This document shows positions 1 to 14,180 of a DNA stretch of 64,000 nucleotides, piece by piece. Below the pieces are notes generated by a model that was not told where the DNA came from, searched no databases, and saw only the letters and a list, made by a program, of their open reading frames with translations. Source of the DNA: Cliona cf. orientalis (taxonomy: Eukaryota > Porifera > Demospongiae > Clionaida > Clionaidae). The position numbers were made by a program, and so were the translations under genes. Every line of letters begins with the position of its first letter. The stretch's first letter is position 1. The stretch is taken from positions 310,001 through 374,000 of the forward strand of contig OZ005707.1 in assembly GCA_963930775.1 (NCBI GenBank), in the 5' to 3' direction.

Positions 1-1622
1 GTGACAGAGACATTGTCAATTTCATTAAGACGGCTCAAGATGTCGGTCTACTGGTGATACTGAGAGCCGGACCATACATATGTGCTGAATGGGACATGGG
101 AGGCCTGCCGAGCTGGCTACTCACAAACAGGAGCATGGTGCTACGATCTTCCGATCCTACTTACCTGATGTACGTCGACCGATGGTTCTCTGTCCTTCTA
201 CCGATGATGAAGCCACTGTTGTATGAAAACGGTGGTCCCATTATCACTGTACAGGTAGAGAACGAATATGGAAGCTATTACACGTGCGACAAGGCGTACC
301 TCAGTCACCTTCATGCGACTTTTCGAAAGTATCTTGGTGACAATGTAGTACTTTTTACAACTGATGGAGATGCTGAGTCTTACCTGAAGTGTGGTTCTGA
401 TCCTAGTCTGTTTTATGCTACCGTTGATTTCGGGATTACATCAGATCCCATGAAGAACTTCCAAGCTCAGCGCGCTGTGGAGCCGCATGGTCCTCTCGTA
501 AACTCCGAGTTTTATACGGGCTGGCTTGATCACTGGGGACAGCCCCACAGTCGGAGGGACATGAAACAAGTGGCCGACTCCCTCGATGCAATACTCAAAC
601 TCAACGCCAACGTCAACATGTACATGTTCATCGGTGGAACCAATTTCGCATTTTGGAATGGAGCTAATGGTGGCGCTTCAAGCTATCTCCCCCAGCCGAC
701 TAGCTATGACTATGACGCCCCTCTCACTGAAGCGGGTGACCCCTGGGACAAATACACCGCGATCCGTGATGTCATTAAGAAGTATCATCCCGTCCCTGCC
801 AACGTACCTCCAGCCACACCCAAGACAGCCTATGGCCAGGTGCAAGCTGATCAGTATAACACTCTCTCAAATTCACCAAATTTAATTTCTCGTTCTGACG
901 GAGGGGACAACCCCATCTGCATGGAGGTCTTGACACAGGCCTATGGGTTCATCAACTATACAAAATCGTTTCAACCTCCTTCAGGCAAATCTGCTGCGAA
1001 CCTATCCATCATGGGACTACGTGATAGAGCGGTTATATACATCGACGATGTAAAGCAAGGAATTTTGGAGCGCACTCGGGGTGATGATGTCGAGCTCTCT
1101 TTAAACATCACTCTTCCTCCGTCCACAGGCAGTGTGAGATTGTCCATTATAGTGGAGAATATGGGTAGGATTAACTACGGTTCTTACCTTAACGACAGTA
1201 AGGGGATTTTGGGGACAGTAGCACTTGATGGAGTTCCCCTAACCACCGACTGGCTATCTCAAGCAATTCCTCTCAACGACACTGAGTTCTATCCGCTGTT
1301 TATTCACATCGATACAAATAAGACAAGCCTTCTCCCTGATAGTACGGCGTTTTATCATTTCTCCTTTTCGATCACTGGAACTGCCAACGATACTTACCTT
1401 GATGTGAGCAACTGGACGAAGGGCATTGCGATTATAAATGCCTATAATATTGGTCGCTATTGGCCTGAGCGAGGTCCGCAGAAGACGCTATATGTGCCGG
1501 CTAGCGTGCTGAAGTCAAATGGTGCCAACGAAGTTATTCTCTTCGAGATTGACTCAGCTCCTTGCAGTGCCGACTTCAGTAAATGTACCATCACCTTTAC
1601 CACCACACCCAATATTGGGTAG
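1..1622 (+). CDS. GLB1: Beta-galactosidase, GH35 (5' truncated by window edge)
   Basis: Retaining beta-galactosidase that removes terminal beta-galactose from glycoconjugates, normally in the lysosome. The frame is open from base 3 to the stop at 1620-1622, about 539 residues with no intron. It starts inside the TIM barrel (ILRAGPYICAEWDMGGLPSW). The acid/base Glu lies in QVENEYGSY (codon 264-266) and the nucleophile Glu in NSEFYTGWLDHWG (codon 507-509), both as in animal GLB1. The C-terminal jelly-roll domains follow and end with GRYWPERGPQKTLYVP. Animal GLB1 is about 650-680 residues, so roughly 100-130 N-terminal residues including the signal peptide lie outside the window. It converges on the minus-strand Calx-beta gene, with 229 bp between the two stops. 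A GLB1-like paralog (GLB1L) cannot be excluded. Confidence 0.95.
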   Translation, partial: DRDIVNFIKTAQDVGLLVILRAGPYICAEWDMGGLPSWLLTNRSMVLRSSDPTYLMYVDRWFSVLLPMMKPLLYENGGPIITVQVENEYGSYYTCDKAYLSHLHATFRKYLGDNVVLFTTDGDAESYLKCGSDPSLFYATVDFGITSDPMKNFQAQRAVEPHGPLVNSEFYTGWLDHWGQPHSRRDMKQVADSLDAILKLNANVNMYMFIGGTNFAFWNGANGGASSYLPQPTSYDYDAPLTEAGDPWDKYTAIRDVIKKYHPVPANVPPATPKTAYGQVQADQYNTLSNSPNLISRSDGGDNPICMEVLTQAYGFINYTKSFQPPSGKSAANLSIMGLRDRAVIYIDDVKQGILERTRGDDVELSLNITLPPSTGSVRLSIIVENMGRINYGSYLNDSKGILGTVALDGVPLTTDWLSQAIPLNDTEFYPLFIHIDTNKTSLLPDSTAFYHFSFSITGTANDTYLDVSNWTKGIAIINAYNIGRYWPERGPQKTLYVPASVLKSNGANEVILFEIDSAPCSADFSKCTITFTTTPNIG

Positions 1623-1851
1623 TTGGCTACATACATGTACATAGATTTTTGCTCAATATTTTTCTCTCTTGAACAATTGTCTCTTAAAAAAATTAATGTG
1701 TCTCAAGTGGTAATTTTTGTAGTTATATAATATACAATGTCATGAAATACATGCTACCATTAATTTTAGTATTAAATTTTTATCAGTGCTAGCTATAATA
1801 CAATGTCATTATAAGTAATGCTACAATCAGTACTGTGTTGTTTTTGTCTTT

Positions 1852-2923
1852 TTAACGGCATCTTCTCTGCTCAAATCTACTGTATTCAAACTCCGTATCG
1901 AAAGGTCCACTCACGATATAATCAGTGTACAGTCCCTCAATTACAGGGTCACTATATCCCTCGATCTCATCCGTTCTTCCAGCTTGGTGGCTTCCAGCAT
2001 AGAGGCACGGCTGGTACTCTCCTCGGACAATCTCCCATGAGCGAGGCCAGAGGAAGGCAGCAAACTGACGCACGGGAGAGTCTGGGTGAGACACTGTCAC
2101 CGTATAGTAATTCAGGTTGCTGCCTGGGGCCACGTCAAGCACTGTGCCATTATAGGGCTCAGCAATGATCGGAACATTCCAAAATTGACCTGTAGATAAC
2201 AATAATAATATCAATAATTATTGGTTCTACAGTAATGAATACTAATACATAATTATTATGCATAAGTTGGAAGTGAAATTTACTATTGTGGTCTCAGAAG
2301 CTTCTGTAAGCATTCATAATTATTATTATTATGATAATCTTATTACTATTAGCATGGATCGAAGATTCTCTACTGCCTACCAAGTATTCCATGTGAACTC
2401 TGTTGGAGGTTGAATCCCCTGGCAATCACAAACTTCATCATGGTCACACTGACTCTGATGGCATCACCTTGATCATTGTAGTCAGTGAGTGTTCTATTCT
2501 GACATATGACCCACATGACCAGATCAGCGTGAGCGCAGTTCGGGACAGCGATTCGCACGTGGTGCTGATACTTTCTCACAGAAATGCCACCTTCGGAGAA
2601 TCTGGTGACTACTTCACCATCCACAGTCACTGTTCCACCTCCCTCTTTGCTCACGAGGATATTCCTGCAATTTCTGGAATTATCAATCGCCCTCACTCCA
2701 ATTTCATCAATGACATTGAAACTAGCCACTCCAAGATAGTGGGCGGAGACAGAGGTGCATATATCACTGACAAAGTTGAAGTATTTGTCACTCTGACCAT
2801 GGACTTCATAGCAGAGGGAGACGTTTTGATCGACGTTTAGATCGTCAAGGTTACTGATTAGAAGGGGCACTGTGAGCAGTGGGTCACCTATGACTGTATC
2901 ATTCACTTGATCAATTGGAGAAC
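1852..2923 (-). other. ITIH-like C-terminal region of the Calx-beta protein
   Basis: Exons 2381-2923 and 1852-2189 code for about 293 residues that are not Calx-beta. Features in order: SLCYEVHG near the start, a NILVSKEGG...VTVDGE segment, KFVIARGFNLQQSSHGILG across the last intron into GQFWNVP, and near the end DPVIEGLYTDYIV. In inter-alpha-trypsin inhibitor heavy chains the corresponding segments are a CFNID-type stretch, a glycine-rich HGLLGQFF motif and an EGLIDG-HTDYIV-type end. The match is from memory of the family, not a search. The von Willebrand D fold uses similar CGLCGNF turns and is the main alternative. Confidence 0.6.
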
Positions 2924-5900
2924 CTGTCACACATGAAAATCAGAAACTTAACGTGTCTTCTACAACTATTCCTTAATTAAAAAAAAATTAGCAGAACCAT
3001 GATCCTAGTGGTACCTGTCACAAGGCTAAACATGCAAAGGTGGAGCCATAAAGCCATTAAAACAGTACCAGGTATCTAGCCTCCCAATTTTTTTTATTAA
3101 TGTGTGTATCGATTGAAATTTGTGCTCATACCATCCACAATTGTGATGTTTGCCACCGCTGGGCTGATCAGTATCTTGCTGGGTGGTAGAAGTGGATCCA
3201 AAAGACTCAAAATGGCTAGAAAATATTCACTAAGTTCAGGTATACCATCATTGATGATGAGCACTTCAATGTCATGTGACACCACTGTCTCATTGAAGAA
3301 CAGCAGCTGCTCTGTGCTGGTGAAATCCAAGGGACCTGACATCATTTGGAAATAAAATTAATATTGATTACAACATAGCTAGAGAGCATAATATTGCAAT
3401 ATAATAATTATTATAGCATACTCATGGCTGTGCCATTTTGAGTTGTGAAATCGACTGTGATGGGTGTAGTAGTCCCGCCATCCAGGACTGAGACCACCAG
3501 CGTCACCACTCCAACAGACTCTTCTCCTATCACAGCACTCAGCTCAAAACCAATGACCACATCTGAAATGATCATCATGAATTATTGCTTAGTATATATC
3601 ACATGGAAAATTGTGCAAGTCGTGTGTCTTACAATCGTCATCAATGATTTCAACAGTGGATTCTTCTGGATCGATGGAGACAGGCACATTTGATCCCCCC
3701 TGAGCCAGAGAAAGTTGAAGGGAAAAGTCTTCAGTATCCTCAAGAGCCAAATCATCAGTGATGTTGACCTCGAAACACTGTCTGTGAGTAGAGGGGTCAG
3801 AGGTGAAGGCCACAAGAGGATTGTTGGAAGCATCAATTCCATCATAGTCCTCAGTATCTATAGTAATTTCGTGAATCAATGTTCGAGAAATAGTCAATGG
3901 TATTCGTTGCATGAGTAGAGTTTACCAGCTGTGCCAGGCACCGAGATTAGATCAAGAGAGAAGCTCATGTTGATGTGGGTTGGAAGCAAGGCTGCTTCAG
4001 TGAAGATACGAACACACAATTCAACTGTATCATTGCCTTCGTAAGCAGATGCAAGAATTGTCTCAAATCCAACAAGAATACCTGTAGGGATTGATATGAA
4101 TGATCTACTTTGTCTCATTCTTGAGCAATCCTTACCATCATCATCAATAATCTCCACTTCAGAGACATCAGGATCCACAACCACAGGGACATTGGAGCCA
4201 TCAGCTAGAGTGAGAGTGAGACTAAACCTCTCTGTGTCCTCAAGAACCAGATCATCAGTGATGGTGACATTGAAACACTGTCTGTGAGTAGAGGGGTCAG
4301 AGGTGAAGGCCACAAGAGGATTGTTGGAGGAAGTAAATTCATCATAATCACTGGAATCTGAAACAAGGATCGACTCGGAGGTGAAATCACAAAATATTTT
4401 TATCAAAATATGTTATACCAGCGGTCCCAGGTAGAGAGAGGAGGTCTAAGGAGAAGCTGAAGACGGTGTGTGTTGGAAGGAGGGCTCTGTCAGTTAGGAT
4501 GGCTACACACAACTCAAATGAACCACTGCCTTCATCAATGGAAGTGAATATCTCCTCAAATCCAACAGATATGACTGAAGGAGAGTACATCCATGGAATC
4601 ATGACAATTTGCAAGCATATTATGCTAGGCTTACCATCTTCATCTTGTATCTCCACTTCCGATAAATCTGGGATGACCTCCACTGGAACAGTGGCACCAT
4701 TTGCTAATGATAAGCGCAGATTAAATCTCTCTGTGTCTTCAAGAACCAGATCATCAGTGATATTGACATTGAAACACTGTCTGTGAGTAGAGGGGTCAGA
4801 GGTGAAGGCCACAAGAGGATTGTTTGACGAGGTGAATTCAAGATAGTCACTGGGGCCTGAATAGACAAAATACAACCATTAGGTACATCAATTACGATTG
4901 TTTAAAAAATATTCCACCTGCTGTGCCAGATATTGTAATCAAATTAAGAGAGAATTGGAAGCTGTCAGGCAGAAGAGAAGCATTTGTAAAGATTGCAACA
5001 CACAACTCAAAGGCTCCAACAGTTTCAATAACGGGGGTGAAAGTTTCCACAAATCCAACAAAGATCACTGAAGGAAAAATATGCAAACTCAATAATATTA
5101 TTTAATATTTCATAGACTGAGAACAGACCATCATCATCGATAATCTCCACTTCAGAGACATCAGGATCCACAACCACAGGGACATTGGAGCCATCAGCTA
5201 GAGTGAGAGTGAGACTAAACCTCTCTGTGTCTTCAAGAGCCAGATCATCAGTGATGTTGACATTGAAACACTGTCTGTGAGTAGAGGGGTCAGAGGTGAA
5301 GGCCACAAGAGGATTGTTGGAGGAGGTGAATTCAAGGTAGTCTGAAGTACCATCTATAAATCGAAATAGGGCAATAATGCACGTATTAGTTATGCAATAA
5401 GACTACTTGCCTGCTGTGCCAGGCACTGAGATAAGATCAAGAGAGAAACTGAAATTCATGTGTGTTGGAAGGAGGGTGGCATCAGTGAAGATACGAACAC
5501 ACAACTCGAAGGAACCAATCCTTTCATTGACGGAGGTGAACTCAGAGTCAGTCTCAAATCCAACAATTAATCCTTATAAGTAAAGATCATAATAACGGTT
5601 AACTAAATCAGCATTTGTTGCTAGTTTTCTGCTTACTGTCATCATCAACAATCTCCACTTCAGAGACATCAGGATCCATAACCACAGGGACATTGGAGCC
5701 ATCAGCTAGAGTGAGAGTGAGACTAAATCTCTCTGTGTCCTCAAGAACCAGATCGTCAATGATGGTGACATTGAAACACTGTCTGTGAGTAGAGGGGCTA
5801 GAGGTGAAGGCCACGAGAGGATTGTTGGAGGAGGTGAATTCATTATAATCACTGGAATCTGAAGCAAAGAGGTGAAATCACAAAATATTTTCTAAAATAT

Positions 5901-8900
5901 GTTACCAGCGGTCCCAGGTAGAGAGAGGAGGTCCAGAGAGAAGCTGAAGACAGTGTATGTTGGAAGGAGGGCTCTGTCAGTTAGGATGGCAACACATAAC
6001 TCAAATGAACCACTGCCTTCACCAACGGAAGTGAATATTTCCTCAAATCCAACAGTTATGACTAAAGGAGAGTACATGGAGTCATTATGACAATTTGCCA
6101 GCATAATATTATGCTATAGGCTTACCATCTTCATCCTGTATCTCCACTTCTGATGAATCTGGGATGACCTCCACTGGAACAGTGGCACCATCAGCTAATG
6201 ATAAGCGCAGATTAAATCTCTCTGTGTCCTCAAGAATCAGATCATCAGTGATATTGACATCAAAACACTGTCTGTGAGTGGAGGGGTCAGAGGTGAAGGC
6301 CACAAGAGGATCATTGGAAGGAGTGAATTCAAGATAGTCACTGGGGCCTGAGAACAGAGAAACATATTAACACTTTAGGTGCATCAATTGTGTAAAAATT
6401 ATTCCACCTGCTGTGTCAGGGATTGTAATTAAATTAAGAGAGAATTGGAAGCTGTCAGGCAGAAGAGAAGCATTTGTAAAGATTGCAACACACAACTCAA
6501 AGGCTCCAACAGTTTCATTAACTGGAGTAAAAGTTTCCACAAATCCAACGAAGATAACTGGAGGAAAAACATGCAAGCTTAACATCTGACTTTTTGTAGA
6601 TTGATAACAGACCATCATTATCGATAATTTCCACTTCAGAGACATCAGGATCCACAACCACAGGGACATTGGAGCCATCAGCTAGAGTGAGAGTGAGACT
6701 AAATCTCTCTGTGTCCTCAAGAGCCAGATCATCAGTGATGGTGACATTGAAACACTGTCTGTGAGTAGAGGGGTCAGAGGTGAAGGCCACAAGAGGATTG
6801 TTGGAGGAAACAAATTCATCATAATCACTGGAATCTGAAACAAGGATCGACTCGGAGGTGAAATCACAAAATATTTTCATCAAAAGTATGTTATACCAGC
6901 AGTCCCAGATAGAGAAAGGAGGTCCAGAGAGAAGCTGAAGCCAGTGTGTGTTGGAAGGAGGGCTCTGTCAGTTAGGATGGCTACACACAACTCAAATGAA
7001 CCACTGCCTTCATCAATGGAAGTGAATATCTCCTCAAATCCAACAGTTATGACTGAAGGAGAGTACATGGTGTCATTATGACAATTTGCAAGCATATTAT
7101 GCTAGGCTTACCATCTTCATCCTGTATCTCCACTTCTGATGAATCTGGGATGACCTCCACTGGAATAGTGGCACCATCAGCTAATGATAAGCGCAGATTA
7201 AATCTCTCTGTGTCTTCAAGAACCAGATCATCAGTGATATTGACATTGAAACACTGTCTGTGAGTAGAGGGGTCAGAGGTGAAGGCCACAAGAGGATTGT
7301 TTGACGAGGTGAATTCAAGATAGTCACTGGGGCCTGAATAGACAAAATACAACCATTAGGTACATCAGTTACGATTGTTTAAAAAATATTCAACCTGCTG
7401 TGCCAGATATTGTAATCAAATTAAGAGAGAATTGGAAGCTGTCAGGCAGAAGAGAAGCATTTGTAAAGATTGCAACACACAACTCAAAGGCTCCAACAGT
7501 TTCAATAACGGGGGTGAAAGTTTCCACAAATCCAACAAAGATCACTGAAGGAAAAACATGCAAGCTTAATATTTGATTTTTCATAGACTCATAACAGACC
7601 ATCATCATCAATAATCTCCACTTCAGAGATATCAGGATCCACAACCACAGGGACATTGGAGCCATCAGCTAGAGTGAGAGTGAGACTAAATCTCTCTGTG
7701 TCCTCAAGAACCAGATCATCAGTGATGGTGACATTGAAACACTGTCTGTGAGTAGAGGGGTCAGAGGTGAAGGCCACAAGAGGATTGTTGGAGGAGGTGA
7801 ATTCAAGGTAGTCTGAAGTACCATCTATAAATCGAAATAGGGCAATAATGCACGTATTAGTTATGCAATAAGACTACTTGCCTGCTGTGCCAGCCACTGT
7901 GATAAGATCAAGGGAGAAACTGAAATTCATGTGTGTTGGAAGGAGGGTGGCATCAGTGAAGATACGAACACACAACTCGAAGGAACCAATGCTTTCATTG
8001 ACGGAGGTGAACTCAGAGTCAGTCTCAAATCCAACAATTAATCCTTATAAGTAAAGATCATAATATTATTGTGAATGCCCTGGTAATTAAATCTGGCTAA
8101 TTTTCTGCTTACTGTCATCATCAACAATCTCCACTTCAGAGACATCAGGATCCACAACCACAGGGACATTGGAGCCATCAGCTAGAGTGAGAGTGAGGCT
8201 AAACCTCTCTGTGTCCTCAAGAACCAGATCATCAGTGATGGTGACATTGAAACACTGTCTGTGAGAAGAGGGGTCAGAGGTGAAGGCCACGAGAGGATTG
8301 TTGGAGGAGGTGAATTCAAGGTAGTCACTGGAATCTGAAGCAAGGAGGTGAAATCACAAATATTTTTGATCAAAAGTATGTTATACCAGCAGTCCCAGAT
8401 AGAGAAAGGAGGTCCAGAGAGAAGCTGAAGACAGTGTGTGTTGGAAGGAGGGCTCTGTCAGTTAGGATGGCTACACATAATTCAAATGAACCACTGCCTT
8501 CACCAATGGAAGTGAATATTTCCTCAAATCCAACAGTTATGACTGAAGGAGAGTACATGAATCATTATGACAATTTGCCAGCATATTATGCTAGGCTTAC
8601 CATCTTCATCCTGTATCTCCACTTCTGATGAATCTGGGATGACCTCCACTGGAATAGTGGCACCATCAGCTAATGATAAGCGCAGATTAAATCTCTCTGT
8701 GTCCTCAAGAATCAAATCATCAGTGATATTGACATTGAAACACTGTCTGTGAGTGGAGGGGTCAGAGGTGAAGGCCACAAGAGGATTATTGGAGGAAGTA
8801 AATTCATCATAGTCACTGGGGGCTGAACATAGATAAAATGCAACTCATTAGTTACGATCGCTTAAAACAATTATTTCACCTGCTGTGCCAGGTATTGTAA

Positions 8901-11900
8901 TCAAATTAAGAGAGAATTGGAAGCTGTCAGGCAGAAGAGAAGCATTTGTAAAGATTGCAACACACAACTCAAAGGCTCCAACAGTTTCATTAACAGGAGT
9001 AAAAGTTTCCACAAATCCAACGAAGATAACTGGAGGAAAAACATGCAAGCTTAACATCTGATTTTTTTGTAGATTGAAAACAGACCATCATCATCAATAA
9101 TCTCCACTTCAGAGACATCAGGATCCACAACCACAGGGACATTGGAGCCATCAGCTAGAGTGAGAGTGAGGCTAAATCTCTCTGTGTCCTCAAGAACCAG
9201 ATCATCAGTGATGGTGACATTGAAACACTGTCTGTGAGTAGAGGGGTCAGAGGTGAAGGCCACAAGAGGATTGTTGGAGGAGGTGAATTCAAGGTAGTCA
9301 CTGGAATCTGAAGCAAGGAGGTGAAATCACAAATATTTTGGATCAAAAGTATGTTACCAGCAGTCCCAGGTAGAGAAAGGAGGTCCAGGGAGAAGCTGAA
9401 GACAGTGTGTGTTGGAAGGAGGGCTCTGTCAGTTAGGATGGCTACACACAACTCAAATGAACCACTGTCTTCATCAATGGAAGTGAATATTTCCTCAAAT
9501 CCAACAGTTATGACTAAAGAAGCATGTCATAATAGTAATATTATTATAATATCAGGTAAGAGGTAACTTTGATTTACAGTTTTGATCCTCTATCTCAACT
9601 TCCGATGAGTCTGGGATGATAAGTACTGGAAATGTTGGTTCCTCAGCGAGAGACAAATTCAGACTAAATCCCTCTGTATCCTCCAGAACTGCATCGTCAG
9701 TGATGTCGACTTCAAAACACTGTCTGTGAGTAGAGGGGTCAGAGGTGAAGGCCACGAGAGGATTGTTGGAATCAGTAATTTGACCAAAATCACTGGTACC
9801 TGGGTGTTAAGATCAGTAAGATCAACTGTGATAATTCTTTTAGTGATATATAATATTACCTGCTGTTCCAGGAACTGTGATCAGATTGAGACTAAATTCA
9901 AAATTTTCTGGCAAAAGTGAAGGATCAGTAAAAATTTCAACACACAACTCAAATGATCCAACAGATTCATTAACTGATGTAAAATTTCTCTCAAAGCCAA
10001 CAAGAATATCTGTAAAGGGACAAGATTATCACAGAATTTTAGTCATGCATATACTTACTGAAAATAATACAGATTAACTAACTATCATTGTCAATGATTT
10101 CCACTTCAGAAGTGTCAGGGTCTACTATCACAGGGATGTTGAAACCATCAGCCAAAGTGAGACTCAGATTGAATCTCTCTGAGGTCTCAACAGCGTCATC
10201 ATCAATGATGGTGACATTGAAACACTGTCTGTGAGTGGAGGGGTCAGAGGTGAAGGCCACAAGAGGATTGTTGGAGGAGGTAAATTCATCATAGTCACTG
10301 GAATCTGATAAATATGCTATGATATAGCTAAAATTATTAGTAATAAGAGATATACTTGCTGTGCCAGGCACTGTGATAAGACCAAGGGAGAAACTGAAGT
10401 TAGTATGTATTGGAAGGAGGGCGGCATCAGTGAAGATACGAACACACAACTCATGGGAGACCATATCTTCATCGATACGGGAGAAAACACTCTTAAATCC
10501 AACAACAAGAACTGCATGATAAAAGAGATAATCTCTATCCACTCACAGATGTAGAGTTACTAGGCTATAGCCATACACATTCACACTGAGTCTTGCTTAC
10601 AGTCTGTATCGATGATTTCTACTTCAGAGACATCAGGATCCACGACCACAGGGACATTGGAGCCATCAGCTAGAGTGAGAGTGAGACTAAACCTTTCTGT
10701 GTCTTCAAGAATCAGATCATTAGTGATATTGACACTGAAACACTGTCTGTGAGTGGAGGGGTCAGAGGTGAAGGCCACAAGGGGATTGTTGGAGGAGGTG
10801 AACTCGCCATAGTCATTTGCATCTGAGCGAAAAAAATCACAAGTGACCATAATACACAAAAATGATACGGTGCATAAATATGCATGAAATAATATACCTG
10901 CAGTTCCAGAGAGAGACATAAGATTCAATGAAAAGTCGATACTAACGTGAGATGGAAAGAAGATTGGATTAGTAAAGATACTAACACACAACTCAAATGA
11001 GCCATCAACTTCGATTACAATGGAGAAATTTCTCTCAAATCCAACTAGAATAACTGCAAAATATGCAAAAAAGTTAATACTGGTCTACCATAATTGATAA
11101 ATGTGATCATACAATCATCATCTATGATTTCAACTTCTGAAATAGGAGGCTGCACTTCCACTGGAACAGTTGGGCCCTCTATGAGGGAAAGAGCGAGGTC
11201 AAACCTCTCTGTCTCCTCCAGAAATTCATCATCAGTGATATTGACAAAGAAACACTGTCTGTGAGTGGAGGGGTCTTGTGTAAATGGTACAAGAAGGTTG
11301 TTTGGAGCAACGATTTCCTGAAAATCTCCAGCATCTAATAAATTAATGTAAGGGATTACAAATATTGCTGAAGTGCACTGTGAAGCATACCTGCTGTGTT
11401 AGTGACGGTAACAAGATTTAAGGAGAACTCGAACATCGCTGGCAAAAACCTGGCTTCCGTGAAGACTCCCACACACAGCTCAAACGAGCCAACGCTTTCG
11501 TCGATAGAGGTGAAGTTTCTCTCAAATCCAACAATAATGACTGTAATTATAGGACCAATGATTGACTATAATAATATTATTTTAATATTTTGTTACCATC
11601 ATCGTCTATGATGTTGACTTGTGCAGAGTCTGGAAAAACAACAACAGGAATTGTATAGTTTGCACTAAGAGTCAAATTTAGAAAGAAATTCTCTGTGTCC
11701 TCAAGAATCAGATCGTCAGTGATGTCGACTTCAAAACACTGTCTATGAGTAGAGGGGTCAGAGGTGAAGGCCACAAGAGGATTGTTGGAGTCAGTAATCT
11801 GCCCGAAATCTAGGGAATCTGTATGTGTTAGAAGATCGATGCAAATAAAAAATCCATGCAGCCAAAATAATAATGCCTTACTTGCTGATCCAGTGGTGGA

Positions 11901-14108
11901 TATGAGGTCTAGAAAGAAGTTTATTTCCGTATGATTTGGAAATAATGTAGGATTGGTGAATATCCGAACACACAACTCAACTGAGCCAGCACTTTCATTG
12001 ACTGACAATAAATCCGTTTCAAAGCCAACAAGTATGACTGTGTACAGGGACAATAATATTATTATCATAATATCAAAAATCTATTGCTACTTACAGTCAT
12101 CATCGATAATCTCCACTTCAGAGATATCGCGGCTCACCACCACATCAATGTTGGCTGCAGCTAGAGTGAGAGTGAGGTTAAATCTCTCTGTGTCCTCAAG
12201 AACCAGATCATCAGTGATGGTGACATTGAAACACTGTCTGTGAGTAGAGGGGTCAGAGGTGAAGGCCACAAGAGGATTGTTGGAAAGAGTGAATTCAGCG
12301 TAATCGTTCGCATCTTGAAGGGAGAAGATGATGCAAAAAATTAGATGACAGAATTCAAAGTGCATGAGTGCATGTGAAGCTAGCTACCTGCAGAACTGGC
12401 TACTGAGAAGAGATCAAGTGAGAACTCAGTGCTGGTTGGCAAGAGGGAAGCATCAGTGAACAGGCGAACACACCATGGAAATGAGCCAGCACTTTCGTCG
12501 ACAGAGATGAATCCCTGCTCAAATCCAACCTTAGCAACTAATTCACAAATATAAGGTGGTCACAAGGTTAATGCAATTACGTCGTATGCTTACAATCATC
12601 ATCAGTAATATCCACATGTGAAATATTTGGACTGATATTGACTGGTATGGTTGAGCCTTCTGCTAGTACCAAACTGAGAAGAAATCTCTCTGTGCCTTCA
12701 AGAACCAGATCATCAGTGATATTGGCATTGAAACACTGTCTGTGAGTAGAGGGGTCAGAGGTGAAGGCCACAAGAGGATTGTTGGAAGGGGTGAATTCAA
12801 GATAGTCTGCGGTACCATCTACAAAGAAAGAGTATTATAAGTTTTCATTCAGTCAGATGGTGCATAGTAACATTGTGGTACATTACCAGCTGTTATAGGT
12901 GTGGAGCTCAGGTTCAAATTGAAGCCAAATGAAATATTGAAGAGCTCAACTTCAGTGAAGATACGAACACACAGTTCAAATGATCCAACACTTTCGCTAA
13001 CAGAAGTAAAGTTCCTCTCAAAGCCGACAGTCACTTCTGCACGAAAAAAACAGTATAATGAAATTAATTCTGTCACTCTGTTGTTTGCAGGTGATGTATA
13101 TACCGTCTGTATCAACTATCTCGACTGATGACATGTCTGGATCGATAATAATGTTCAATCTTTGCCCCGAGGTGTCGTTAAGTGTTAAACGCAGACTAAA
13201 TCTTTCTGTGTCTTCAAGAACTTCATCATCAGTGATATTGACATCAAAACACTGTCTGAAGGAGGATGGGTTGGAGGTGAAGTTCACGAGAGGATTGTTG
13301 GAGAAAGTAATTTCAACAAAATCGGCTTCATCTAAAAAGTTCATAAAAATCAAGATTTATTTCAACAATGCATGACACTGTATGCTATGCACCTGCGGAG
13401 TCTTGAACAGAGAAGAGATTAAGTGAGAAATACACATTTTCACTGATGGTGATCCCTGGAGTACTGATACTAGCACACAGCTCAAATGACCCAACACCCT
13501 CAGATACTGATGTAAAATTCCTTTCAAATCCAACAGTAATACTCCCTGTAATCAATTCCAATGATTGCATGTAGGATTAATCATCAAGTGGCACAATATT
13601 AGATTTTTGTTCAACTTTTACTTACTTCTTTCAACGACATTCACGATAGTCGAAGGAAATTCTCCAAACAAGAAAGGTACGGAGTTTATATTGTTTGACA
13701 TACCAATCCCAAAAGACTCTACTCCTTCAAAGACAGAGTCAGCAAGAACAGTTAGCAAAAGCCTGATATCCTGCTGGAAGGAAAAGATTGGTCTCACCAC
13801 AGAATCTGCATAAAAAATCAATGTCACAATTACGACAGAAGTACTATAGATGCCACTTTATTATCATCATCTTTATTTTGGTTGACCAGGTACTTTATGA
13901 TCTGCTTACCGAGAGTTCCAAATATATAGTCAATTCGGCGAGTAGCTGTGGGAAAAGTGGTGTTGGGAGATTCAATTTGGAACCAGATTTGCAGCAGTTG
14001 CTCAGTCATAAGTCCGTTAGACTTAATCACAGATACGTCATCATAAAATTCTTCAAATTGGGTTTCTTCTAGGTTATATTCCGGAAATTCAAAACTGAGA
14101 AAAATGGC

Positions 14109-14180
<72 letters not shown>

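Noticed and set aside
586-885. 99-codon open frame in the beta-galactosidase gene
   Set aside because: Out-of-frame shadow of the GH35 coding sequence.
4096-9566. Many plus-strand open frames over the Calx-beta repeats
   Set aside because: They recur only because the minus-strand exons are near-identical, run across splice sites and show no family features.
3633-13331. Regular repeats at ~500-bp spacing, as in a CRISPR array
   Set aside because: The repeats are coding Calx-beta exons of ~220 bp with splice sites between them; spacing and length do not fit CRISPR and the DNA is animal.
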